Shown here: piece after piece, positions 37,299 to 49,300 of the stretch
How the letters are laid out: each line of letters opens with the position of its first letter
Position numbering within the stretch: the stretch's first letter is position 1
Assembly: GCA_019843655.1 (NCBI GenBank)
Contig: JACDQD010000002.1
Coordinates: 5,094,585-5,158,584, forward strand
Direction of reading: 5' to 3'
DNA: 64,000 nt
Source of the DNA: Lethocerus indicus
Lineage: Eukaryota > Arthropoda > Insecta > Hemiptera > Belostomatidae
The notes under the pieces: generated by a model
What the model saw: only the letters and a program-made list of their open reading frames with translations
Told to the model about the DNA's origin: nothing
Database searches by the model: none
Translations under genes and position numbers: made by a program

Positions 37299-38035
37299 AA
37301 TACAAAACGTCATGGAGCAGTGATGACGAATGGGAGTATGTATTAGTTGGCTGTATCAGCCGCATCATTTCACTTAGCCGGTTTATTGAGTTACAAACAT
37401 TAAATATGCTAAGAATGATATAGAGGGAGAGATGTAGATCGAAGAAGAGGAGGAAAATAAAACCAAGAGTATAATGTCGAGCCTTCCCCCCCCCTCCTCT
37501 ATTAAATAATTACTGATTTGACGGGTGCACTGGCATAAGTTATGCTTCGAGCCGCAATTATGACAAAGTCGAACTAGAAAAACAAGTTTTCTGGCTTTGG
37601 GATTTCTTCCTTTTAGTATGGCGAAGCCACCATTCTTACTGTTGGAACTGGGCTACGCCATAATTGTTGTTTATCTCGGGGTTTAATAATAACTGTCATG
37701 GAGGAACCGGCTCCGGCTTTTCATGCACAATCAATTAATCGATAATTTTTGTCAGCATTTTATGACGGACCGGTCGAGGAATTTCATTTCTGACTCCTTT
37801 TTTATAGCCCTACATTATTCCACCCTATTCTACTTAATTTTTCCACAAACTTATAGATTTATTGCTCTCCAACCTTAAATGGATGACGAAATAACTGGGC
37901 AGAAATCCTCTATTCTAGTATTTAATATATTCAGACAACAAACCTTTATTCCCATTTGGTCATCAATTTGTATACCGGTTTATTGAATTTAATGTAATGT
38001 ATTGGAAGGGGTGAGAATTTAATTTATTTTTATAA

Positions 38036-38938
38036 CATTCACCTGTTAACGTTTGTTTTCAAAATTTGATATTTGGCTGGAAATTTGCATGCTTTTTGGA
38101 AAACGATAAATACTCTACCTCTCTATTTATCGATGAGTTTGATGATCTGACGGTATTTCATAACATTTTGAAAAATTTCCTTTATGTTTGTTATGTGTTT
38201 CCTTTATGTTCAATAGCTTCGAAAATTAATTCTCAAATAAAATCTAATAAGAAGCGTATAATATATTTAAACTATGTTATGAACTTCTTATTGATTGATA
38301 AATATTCTCGTAGCACGTACTTTTATTCATCTATTCACCGTTCTTTTTTAAATCATTATTTGGTTAATATTGTTAAGATACATCAAAATAACATTATTAC
38401 ATTATCATATTACGACCTGAAACATTGTGTGTCAATTATGAAATCGAATGTTATCGAAAAATGGAAGAATTTATAATTTAAAGTAATTTCACACGAAAAG
38501 GGTTATTATTATTTGTTACAATTTGATTACGGAATATTGCAAACATTTATTTCAGAAATAATGAGTGTAAAGAATGTTTCCAATGGAAATTGCGAATGCA
38601 AATAATTCAAGACAGCTATTAAAGGCAATTACTTCGAGGCCAAAGATATTTATGTTAAAATTATCTTGACAAGTTGTCCTTCACATGGATGGAAACAAAT
38701 ACCCGTGAATTTTGATAACCCTAATCGTTGGTACAATTATTTGGATCATTATCATGTCAATGAATCCATTAATGCATCCATTTGGTAAATGTCTCAATCT
38801 ACGAATTCGTTTTCTTTGCCTTACTTTACAATAACAACTCCATTGAAATATTTTCACATGTTACTGAATGGTTTAAAAATTAAACTGACAATATGGCAAA
38901 ATTATCACTGTAGTACATATTACGAAGCATTTTTTTAA
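38036..38938 (+). pseudogene. Decayed coding-like frame of unknown origin in Wnt10 intron 1
   Basis: One plus-strand frame runs about 300 codons with only three internal stops, all TAA (38474-38476, 38603-38605, 38786-38788), before a final TAA at 38936-38938. The uninterrupted first part is about 146 codons. In DNA this AT-rich roughly 20 or more stops would be expected, so chance is a poor explanation. The conceptual product is rich in Ile, Asn, Tyr, Lys and Phe, with non-repetitive segments such as CPSHGWKQIPV and PNRWYNYLDHYHV. After a T7 run at the end the next frame is partly open too, hinting at a frameshift. No start codon lies near the beginning and no splice pattern was found. I do not recognise the family. 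A captured AT-rich gene, a viral relic or an old retrogene are all possible; none is shown. Confidence 0.45.
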
Positions 38939-40473
38939 TTATTATTATGGTGCAAAACAATAATATAATAGCACCTTCCTTAGAAGTCGGTAAAGTTTTA
39001 TTTTGTGAGCAATGAAACAGATCTAAAATGAAACTTTTCTGAATGCATAAACTGTTAAATAAATACAATTTAGGATTTATTATCGTGAGCAAAGGAATTT
39101 TATATAAATTGTGAGCTAGACTAAGAATAAAATTTACTAGACCTTAGAAAAGACTAGATACTGAAGAAAGAAGAAAGAGCCATATTTTAAAAGAAAGACG
39201 TTATTATGACGATATGTGCGAAGAAGGGAAGTAATGAATAATAACATAGACGTCCTCGACACACTGGGCACGACAGACGTTATAGACGGTTCGTCTAAAT
39301 AAAAAGAAATGCCAAACATCACAAAGGACGAAAGGTCCTTTTATAGGACGTATGTAAAGTGGCCGAATGGAGGATGTGTCCACTCGTGTTGGGAGGACAA
39401 TGCACGAAAATTAGACCCATTCGATAGCATCAAAAGGAGGGCACTCGTTAACGACAGTTATAGCCGGCCATAAATGGGCGCCATTTACCGAATCGGAGAG
39501 CAATATTCCATTTGTAGTAGGCCCCGGGTGGGGTTAAGAGATCAAAGACAGGGTCGGGACAATGATGAGACCGCCCTCATCTTTCATCCCTCCGCTGATT
39601 AACCTCCAAATCCCCACCATTTCGTGTCTCTCCTCCACCCGCTTCTAGAAAATAATCCACAGCTCCTCTTCGCCCCACATGCTCAGCCCCAACGGACGAT
39701 ACAAACACAAGTCAGTACATTTACCAACACGTAATATAAATTCCCACATCACTGCATTGATTGGTCAGATTGTTAGAAAGGAAATTTTTGGTTTCGGTAA
39801 ATATGGCAATACTGAATATTTATGAGGAATTAAGAATGATATAAGTATGTACTTTCCAAAATATCGTACTGCAAAATACGTTAGATATTTATAATTTTTT
39901 TTAGATATATTAGGGATTTATCCACACAGGCGAGAAGGGACAGCAAACCAAAAGAGTGATGAAAAAATTAGTGCAACGGAAACTGCTTTTTTTAGCGTGC
40001 GCGTATAGATCAAATTTGATGTAATACTAGCATCTAGGCAATTTAGATTTCAAACTCTCGTTATAAAGGTGGCCTAGTTCCATTACTATAATTGCGTAGT
40101 GCGGAGTGGGGTTCATTGTTGATCCCTTTGTGTGTGCCGACAACCCTTTCGGCCCTTCCTTCCTGTGCGAAACTGATCCCCGGCAGATGATCACGTCCAC
40201 AATTATACGGTTGGTTTGGCCGTGTTATCTGTTTCTGTGATGGGGAGGGGACGGCCCACAGGCAGCAGATGGTCCCATCCCGCCTCCCTCTCGGATCAAA
40301 ATCATCCCTAAATTAGCGGCAGTTTCTCAGTCTACGATCTCAGACTTTGTCTATCCCAACGATTTTTCCTATCAGTCTTTCCCTTCTTTGAACTCCCTAT
40401 CGTGCAGATGTTGAATTGAATGTTCTGCTTTTGATTGAGATCCGCTGATTTCTAAATTTGCTCTTGATGATGA

Positions 40474-40494
40474 AGTATGATGCTACATCATACT
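40474..40494. repeat. Perfect 9-bp hairpin with 3-nt loop
   Basis: AGTATGATG (40474-40482), loop CTA, CATCATACT (40486-40494). Confidence 0.85.
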
Positions 40495-41490
40495 ACTTTG
40501 CACTTTACAGTCCGAAGTACATGGGAAAAGTTTGAAACTAATACCCACTATTTTTCTACACCAAACCTCCTACATAACAACAAAAATATCGTGGAATCTC
40601 CACTACTTACTCTATAATATATTTGGTTTAAATATATGAATTTACTCAAGAACTGGCCCTCGTAGTTAATAGAACCCTGTCTGTTAATACTTCTTGTCAC
40701 AATAAGCATCTCTTTCTGTTTCGTAAAATTAATTTGTTTCAAAACAAATTTCTATGTATAACGTATATCATCCCACATAATAATTAAATTGTTGAAGCTC
40801 AATAATTTTCTCTATCCAACAGAGAATTCTATTCTATAAAATGGATCAATTTCAGCCAGCGTAATTTTATTGTGAAATTACTTCGTGGGGATAAAAACTA
40901 TAATTTTTACACGACCTAATTTCTGAGAGAATTCGGCGTTCACCGTCGCCTATACAACCGATGCTCTAAAAATAGTGCGCGTTCATTGTCGAAGTCGAGC
41001 AATTGTCTTGCATTTTAATAAAATTGCGACTAGGACTGAAGGAAGTAATTTCGTTTCACTAACGAAGTCAATTGGACAATTGATAATTGCTTCGACTAAC
41101 GACCAATTATAACTGGAAAGTGAAATAGCAGGCCGCGTCCACAGATAGTCGTCACACATTTCATCCGTGTCAAAAAACATGTCTTTTTGGAATCCCAGCG
41201 ACAAGTACATCAATTTCTTACTGACTAGTCATGTTTAGTATTTAAAATGTTTTAGAAAATTCGATATTTATTATATTTTATAAATATGTCGAAGTATTAG
41301 GCGTAAACTTTTTTATACCTTTTTTATACTTTTGAAGGATATATTACTATTTTATAATTATATTCGAATCTTGGTCTATCCATGACTTGTGTTGCGTTGA
41401 AAGTAATAATCCTTTTTTAACCTTCATACCTTTATACTGGGTTTATTTATGGTATCAATTTAAATTTTCCCCAAACATATTTAATTTAAT

Positions 41491-41535
41491 TGTAATTAAT
41501 TCAATAATTAATTCATTTTAATTATAATTAATTCC
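41491..41535. promoter_or_regulatory. Cluster of TAATTA homeodomain-type cores
   Basis: TAATTA or its close variants occur repeatedly within 45 bp, including TAATTAATTC, AATAATTAATTC and TATAATTAATTC. This is the densest such cluster I noticed. It could be a homeodomain binding array, but AT-rich background makes chance plausible. Confidence 0.3.
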
Positions 41536-41753
41536 ACGACTGTTAGTGAATATTTCCGGTTTATTTCAACATGAATTTTTATAAGCATTTCATTGATTGA
41601 GCTTTTATGATCCAGATTTTCTGATCCAGGCTACAGAAATCCATGAATCAGGGACCATGAGATGAAGGGTGATAAGCTGCATATGGAATTGGAAGGGAGG
41701 CCCCACTACAACTAAATTATGTGATTCCCAACCACTCTTGAGCGGAGACTGTT

Positions 41754-41826
41754 TTACGTGTTCTCCACTCTCTCACTCCCTCCCCTCTCTTTCAGTCCCC
41801 TCTCTCTCTCTCCCTCTCTCTCTTTA
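41754..41826. repeat. Pyrimidine-rich CT tract
   Basis: Irregular CTC/TCC/CTCT tract on the plus strand. Confidence 0.75.
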
Positions 41827-42691
41827 CACACTCAAACACCTCACCATAGCTGGATCATATTTTGTGAAGCACTTGTTTCCTTTACAAGATACGCTGTTAA
41901 CTACGCCCCAGGTGTTACCCGATGATCACTAATCATTATCGATTGGTTTTTTCCTTAATCTACGACTAGTGGCCTCTAAATAATAATACAAAAATAATTT
42001 ATAATATATATTCGTTGTATTTTGCTAATCCCCTGCTCCCTTTATATGTCCCAAATAAACAGTTGTGTTGGTTTAAATTACTGAATGCTTATAATTACTT
42101 AAATATGAAGATGACTGAGTGATTTTGACCTAGAGTAACAGAATTTAAGTTCCATAATATCTGATTATTTACTCTAACTATTTGGAAAATATATATACCG
42201 AACTATTTAAAGATTTCTCGTAGTTTGCCCATTTGGTGAAACACCAAACTTGTTTTAGTATTCGTCATGTATACTGGTTAGAGTCGACATACGAGATACA
42301 GTTGTCACTTCCCTTCTCAAATGAGTTCTGTAAGGCAACGCTTTTTGTTTGCCTCGTCCCAGCAGTATAAATCATAGGTCCACGCTTTTTCGGTTCCTAC
42401 CGACGAGTCCCCAATAAAAAAAACGACGCAATATTGCTCTTACAGCCGGGAGCCATTCAGAATCTTCCATGGGCCAAGTTCAATATCGAATTGAACAATT
42501 TATACAATGCCCCCTTCCAATATTTGTTCAATTGTTCTTCTAGTGATTTATTATTAATTTCCATCGGAAGGGACGAAGTTACATTCACAGGCCGACAAAT
42601 TTTAATCTGCGCTGTGGGGACAGACTTTCGGAAACCTCGAAGCGTGATCAGATCTAATGAGCGGCGGCCCATGTTAGAAGGAGATGTTAGA

Positions 42692-42716
42692 GGGTGAGAG
42701 GGAGGGAGAGGGAGGG

Positions 42717-42755
<39 letters not shown>

Positions 42756-42796
42756 TGAAGAGAGGGAGGGAGAGAGGGAGGGAGAGAGGGAGAGAT
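42692..42796. repeat. (GA)n / GGGA compound repeat
   Basis: GGGA units, a pure (GA)16 core near 42720-42751, then more GAGGGAG units on the plus strand. Confidence 0.95.
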
Positions 42797-45187
42797 CGGG
42801 CGACAAAGAAAATAAAGTCGCTTATCTTTTGTTGATGAAACTGCTGGCTCTCTCCTGTAAAGAGACGGAGCGAGGGGGCTTCTATTATGCACGCCACATC
42901 ACGCCCGTCCTCCGCATTATACCGACTAAAAGTGCTCCTGACGTTAGGTATTTTCGTTCTGAGACAGAAGAATTTTTCATCTTTAGTCGGGGATACGAGT
43001 CAAGTTCGATTCGTGTTTAAATAAGGAAGGGGAGAGAGCGGAGCGGAAAAATGAACCAAACCGATCTGAGGATTAACCGTCGAAGAATTTTCTCGGAATT
43101 GCCCTACCAAAATAAGGTAGCCTCCGCTCGAATTCTTTAATTTTTCGAAGGCAGGCCCCGATGTCCAACAATTTGGTATCTCGCACCTCGTCCTCAACTA
43201 TAATTTTAATTAGGAAATGTCACGTCATCATAGAAAATCAGACGACCGTTTATTGTTAATGATATATGACGGTATAAATCCATACCGTACCTGTACAATT
43301 ATGAAGTAGCAATGCATTGGTTTACCTGTGGCGATATATACGAGCCTATAACGAGCCTATATGGCTGTTATATTAATAACAATATCGTCAATGGATTAAA
43401 AATATTGTAACATACACTGTTATAGTGACAGTGTTGATCGGATGATCCACTATTTTATTCATTATCCTTGAAAAATGATTCATCATCCGTGTCATTAAAG
43501 CGTATAATTGACAGCAGCTTTGTTTACGCAGTCCGTTTGCGGTTACCACTAGGCGATTAAAAAACTAATTTCATATTCATCGGCAAATTTTTGTTTTTAA
43601 ACCTGTCGCTGTAATTGTCATACATTTTATTTAAAAGCGTATTATTCAATCGATCCATCAGCTTAGAGGGTACACCTTCGTATTTATTTTTCGTGTTTTG
43701 TCACGATTTGTCAGTTTACAATATCGTTCTACGTAGGGCGTGGTAATTACGAAGGGAGTTATTCCGTCGATCGCTTCGGAACATAATTCGGCCAGGAGGA
43801 ATCGAGGATCGGTCCCATCATTCGAAATTATCTGACGGGCATCTGGATAAAGGCCGAAAAGAAGAGGTAAAGGACGGCTAGTGTGTGTGATCTAGCCGAG
43901 ATAACCGTGGATTCTAGGGACGTGGAAGTTGTTTGTGGGAGCGGATCCACTTCCAGGGGGCCACTGTCACCGCCGCTCACTCACTTACCCGCCCTTTCTC
44001 TTTCTTCTTCCTTTTTCTTTCCTTTATATTTTTTTCGTCGGACGCGAGTTTAGCCCGGTGGAACGCATAAAATTCCTTGTGTGTGATACGAACGGCTACA
44101 CGACTTTCTCCGTGACCTCTGCACGGCCGGCAGACGCCACCACTGTTAGCGGCCTCAATAAACATTCTTTCTGTTGTTCTCATTTTACCGGTGGTGTACG
44201 TTCCGACGATCGTTTACATACGTGCCTGCCAACCGGCGTATCTGTTTTATTTGCGTCGATTTATACTGTGTACACTTCTGTCCGCATATGTAATAAATAA
44301 AAATTATCGTAAACACGTCAGTGGACATTACATACGCCACATATAGTGAATAAGATAAACAGACGCGGTCGGAATACTTTGAGGGATATACGATGATGTA
44401 ATCTTTTAAATTTAAATCACTTTATTCGTAATCCGATCGTACGGTCATCAGAGAAGTCTCATTACGGTCCGATAGCAATTTCGAATAGCTATTTGGTGCT
44501 CTACGAGTGTTTGGTGGTAGTACAGGATGCCCGAACAGGCCTCTGTGACTCACCAACCTACTGACGCAAAGCTACTAAAGTAGGCTAGCGGCCGAAACCG
44601 GTCTGGCAAATGATCAAACCAACAGAAGACCACAAGAACCGTGATACCCGATACCCTTCAACACAAATTAACCGCCATAAAATGCTTGATCACGTCTGAT
44701 TTTAAATATAATTACGATTTTTAAGCGACAGTTTATTTCTTCGAATATAAAAATTGCTTCCCGAATTGTGTAAATAAGTTCCCTATATAGTGCCTCAATT
44801 ATTTAAACTCTGGACTTTTTATTTCGGAAATTAATATAAATAAATGTTGTTTTAGCCTTCTATATTTATTTTGCATTAACGTAGTAAAATTGAAACATAA
44901 AAAAATGACTGCACATCTTCAACACACATTCGGGCAAATTAATACAAGTGACACACGTGGGATGAAAACATTTCCAGTGAATACCTGCTTCCGTCTCTAT
45001 TCCGGTAAATAGGGTAACAGTTATTTTAACAATTATTTTATACCAACGCGAGACCTAAATATTTCTGCGGGGGAACATTTTTACATAATCGGCAGGAATG
45101 CGAAGCTCGAGTTGACGGCCCGAGGTTTCGAACGGTCCGACAGTCGTAACGACATAACAAATTATAAGACCGCATATTAAGATCAAC

Positions 45188-45376
45188 ATGCCGAGAGACA
45201 TTTGTATCGCGACGTTAATTTTCGTGTTGGCAGTGGTGGCCTGGAGAGTGGTGGGTTGGGTTAGGCGCGGGGATTCTCTTATAATTCGAGACGTCCGAAG
45301 CGAAGAAACTCGTCGGCTGGCTAAGAGCGGAGCCCATTTGCGGTTGATCGACTGTCAATGGCGGAGTCAGTTCTGA
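45188..45376 (+). CDS. Possible small ORF with hydrophobic N-terminus, unsupported
   Basis: A 62-codon ORF starts MPRDICIATLIFVLAVVAWRV, one hydrophobic segment that could be a signal anchor, and then becomes polar (RRGDSLIIRDVRSEETRRL). The ATG has A at -3 (CAACATG). It lies antisense inside Wnt10 intron 1. I do not recognise it. Against it are its short length, the GC-rich local DNA in which stops are rarer, and the absence of any visible promoter or poly(A) signal tied to it. Confidence 0.12.
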   Translation: MPRDICIATLIFVLAVVAWRVVGWVRRGDSLIIRDVRSEETRRLAKSGAHLRLIDCQWRSQF

Positions 45377-46309
45377 CAGTGGTACAGGCCTAATTGACCC
45401 GACCCCCGTGTCCAACTTACAATCAAGTCTTGCCCTTTCCCCGACGCCGGCCGGAAACTGTTATCCCGCCCAACGCCGCATTATCCAGTCCCTGCTGGGA
45501 GAAGCCCCCAACTCCCAATCTTCCCAATAACGAAACAGCTGTCTGTCATTTGAAAATGAGGTATGGGAAGAATGGACAAGTGTACCAGTTAACAGTATCC
45601 GATTTCGCTAACATAAATGTTTCTCTACTCGACTATTTGATGGAGTACGATCCTCTAATATAGTTATTTACTCACAGTTTTATTGAGATTTGATGCTTGA
45701 GAAAACAGTATCACTATTCAGAGCGCATAACTTACAGTGAAGACAGTCGTCAAACTTAGCTCGACATAGTAAATAACGTTCAATAAAATGTCTCCTGATA
45801 CAAACAGAAAACGACGGTTGTGACTTTACTGTCGATATCTTCACAACTTTATCTAGTACCCTAAATGTCTATTTGGTGACGACAAACCCTGTTATTAGAA
45901 CAGTAATAATGTGGCATTCTGGATTGCCGTACTCACTAAGACCAGAGTGCAGGCATGCAGGCGGGCTGTGTTTATTTGGAATCTCAAGAGGCCCAAACAG
46001 ACCAGCCGGGGCGGAATATTTCCATATCACCTGTGTCATAATGAGGGACTAAGCCAGTACAGAATTAAATATACTAGATATTTCCGCCTACTACGACTTT
46101 TTCTGCAGTAGTTACGTCAGCGAGAAACTGCTGTAAACACGATCTGGTTCAACGGTTTCCGTTGGCAATAGTAGAACGATTACCATGACAATTTCTTTAC
46201 CAACAAAGGATTTGCGTTTTTTCAATTCATCTACGGTTTGAGGAGTATCACACCATATTAGTGCACAATATTAGTCAATATAGTACTACCATAATATTGT
46301 TATTATTAT

Positions 46310-46346
46310 GTTATTAACATAGTATGTACATATCTATGTTAATAAC
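46310..46346. repeat. Perfect 13-bp inverted repeat with 11-nt spacer
   Basis: GTTATTAACATAG (46310-46322) and CTATGTTAATAAC (46334-46346) are exact reverse complements around TATGTACATAT, which itself contains the palindrome ATGTACAT. This nearly forms a 37-bp cruciform. Confidence 0.85.
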
Positions 46347-49300
46347 GTTATACATAATTACAGCCCGTGTGATTCACCGTCTCCTTTGGTTTCTTTAATC
46401 TAGACATGTTCCGGTATTCCATTCGCTCTGTGTACAGTGTCAGGTTCATGCTTTCAGAATATGCTTTTCTCAATTCATAGAGGTTCTCAAATCCTGGAAA
46501 ACTCTAGATTCAGCCCACCACTAGTGGTCCAATCCGGATTATTAACAGCGTTGTGAATCGAAGTATGGGAGTCCTGGTGGCATCTTACGACTATATCATC
46601 TCCGAATATGTTGAAAAGGGTTGGGGATTATTATTAGGTAACAGGAAGGGAAATGGATTCAACGGCCCGGGGTGATGATGGAATGAAGACGAAGAAAGCG
46701 AGATAGAAAGAGCTCGCCTAACGCTGGGCCCAACTCCGTTATTAAAAAATATGTATGATATCAGGCAACCGGCGATCGTATTAAGCCGACATTTATCCTC
46801 GCCTCTGCATTTAAGTCGGGAGGCCAGCCAGAATGCCTTCTCCTTCGTAATCGTCTCCCCCCCCCCTCTGTTTCTTAGACGTTAATAATCCTCTTTTGAT
46901 ATTGGAGATATTCGAACGTGACGAAGTTAGGGCAAATGATATGTCACTTATATCAGCTTCTTCAAATAATGAGCCTCAGAATTCGTAATTTATTAATCCA
47001 AATTAAATGTGGCAATCATTTGTTCAGTATCTATCAGGTTAAAACTTATTTTGTGACTGTTTTACTTAAGGATTCAAGTATTAGTTGCAAAGTACCTATT
47101 GTTCATACTTAATGAATATATAATAAGTAATAAGAAAAATAAGAACACAACGTATCCCTCTCCAACTATGCACTGAATCTGTATGCAATGGAAATTTATG
47201 TAGGATCAACCCCTAAATTATGTTTCCTATAACTCCACAATGAAAGTAGAGTAATTAGGACTAAATGACTATCTACACCATCTAATCTTCCGATTAAAAT
47301 GTAAACATTTGCATGTTTTAATTCCAGGATAAGGTAAAAAGGAACTTTCTGAAAGACTTAATGAATAATGCATGGACTCTAGAATTAATCTGAAAAATTA
47401 TTTCGTACCGTGCTAAACAAGCCGTTTGATATCTTAACTCCCGTGAATCTGAGCAAATGCTATAGTTTAAATAATTAAAATGAAAGCCATATTTTTCCGT
47501 AAACATTTTTACTATATACTTAGGATACACAATCCGTAATTTACATTTAATACGTAATAACCATTCGACTCAACCTTGCAAGCCTAATGTCAAAACATTT
47601 CAAATTATTTATAAATGTTTTCTTCAGCCTTCGGGATTTATAAAATCGACATCATGATGGTGAATCAACAAGTTACGCAATCGATCACAGACCAAGTAAA
47701 TCCCGGCAATTTTCGAATATTGTTTAGTTGACGGGATGTTCCTGATTGATTCGCGATTGGGGAAATGGATTTCCGGGCCCAGTTCGTATATCCCAAACGT
47801 ATATAGGTTCGGACGGATGTTGGTTTTAGGAGGATCCACTTGTTGAATTTTCCCAATTCAACCGTTCAGATGCGCTCTTGGATTATGGTCATTTTGAAAA
47901 CGGTATTTTTCGTTTTAATAAGATATAGTTGTTTGCAAGTTGCGGTTAATTCTTTGATTAAAATTCACAAAAAAAGATTACGTAATCAACAGTGTTGGGA
48001 TTTTTATTTATGCTTCCAATAGTGAATTTTTTTAAATTTTTGTGAAATTGTGCCTCATTATTTGTTTCGTATCAATTCGAGAACATTGCAGGCAATCCAA
48101 GTAACAATCCGTTTTCTACTCGAGACATCAAAGGGGCCAGCGGCACCTTTAACGAATTAACGTAACATTGAGATGCTGAGAGTACAAGTTGATGAGCGCA
48201 TATCGAGGACACGCCGAAGAGAGCAGAACGAATAAACCCATAAATCCCCTTTGTGACTGGACATGAGCCCGATTCATATGTTAGACAAAAACAAATGTGA
48301 GTGTGAATATTTTACATTACAGGAGTAGGCTAATCGACCGAAACTGAGCCAGTTCACCGATGCATGTCCTAAATAAAAGTTAGAGTACTTTTACTCCCGG
48401 CTTGCAGGCACTTATTCCATGCCTATAAACTGAAGTCGGGTGTCGGCTAATGAAATTGGGGTGGTATTTAGCGAGGTTGTAGGAGGGGCGCCCCCCGGTG
48501 AGCATCGCCCATTCATCCGAAGCTCCCCGCCCTCCAATCCGCCCTTTCTCTCCGAGCCCTTCGGCATCGACCTGTGCTCCTCTCAGGACCGGAGATCGTG
48601 GGAACGGACCCCGGAACCCGGCCCACCAACCATCAGATCGCACGGTGTACTTTTATTTGGTGATTTTGCACTTGAAGGGAAACTGCAGAAAAGCGTCAAA
48701 CTTAAATCGTGTCGAAACCCAATACCCAATATAATTTAAACTAGGACTATCTATTTGAAACATGACATTTATTTATAATTCCCTTTCAGGACTGGCATAA
48801 AATAATATGATCTGAAGCATAAAATATGTAGGGAAATTAAAGAGGTCAGAAACTTAACCGTCGCTACCTATTAATGATGGTGTAATTGATAATAATTGCG
48901 TGATAAATTTTATTTTGCTATATAGTTCAAGCCTTTAAAAACACGTAAACTGTTCCGTTAACTTCCGTATTTATCATACCACCAATGATGCTAGTTGACA
49001 GTTCCGCTTTATCAAGTTTTGCCAAGTCGACTTTTTTGGAATAGTTCGTTTTAAATTCGCAATTGTAATTGTCTTAATATACGTTTATAATCGTTATTCG
49101 AGCCCGACAGCAATGTTTGATGAACTCTCGGTTGAAAGCCTCGATATATTTCCAAGGTCTCTCGAAACCCACCGTTCCACGTCTTCCTGGTACGTCCGAC
49201 TGGCCTTGGTTTCTAGTTTTTTTCAGTCCTTTTACAGGTCCTTAAAAATGTTAACAATGCATCCGTTCTAGTGCTCCGACGTGTACATAGATTGGAAATT

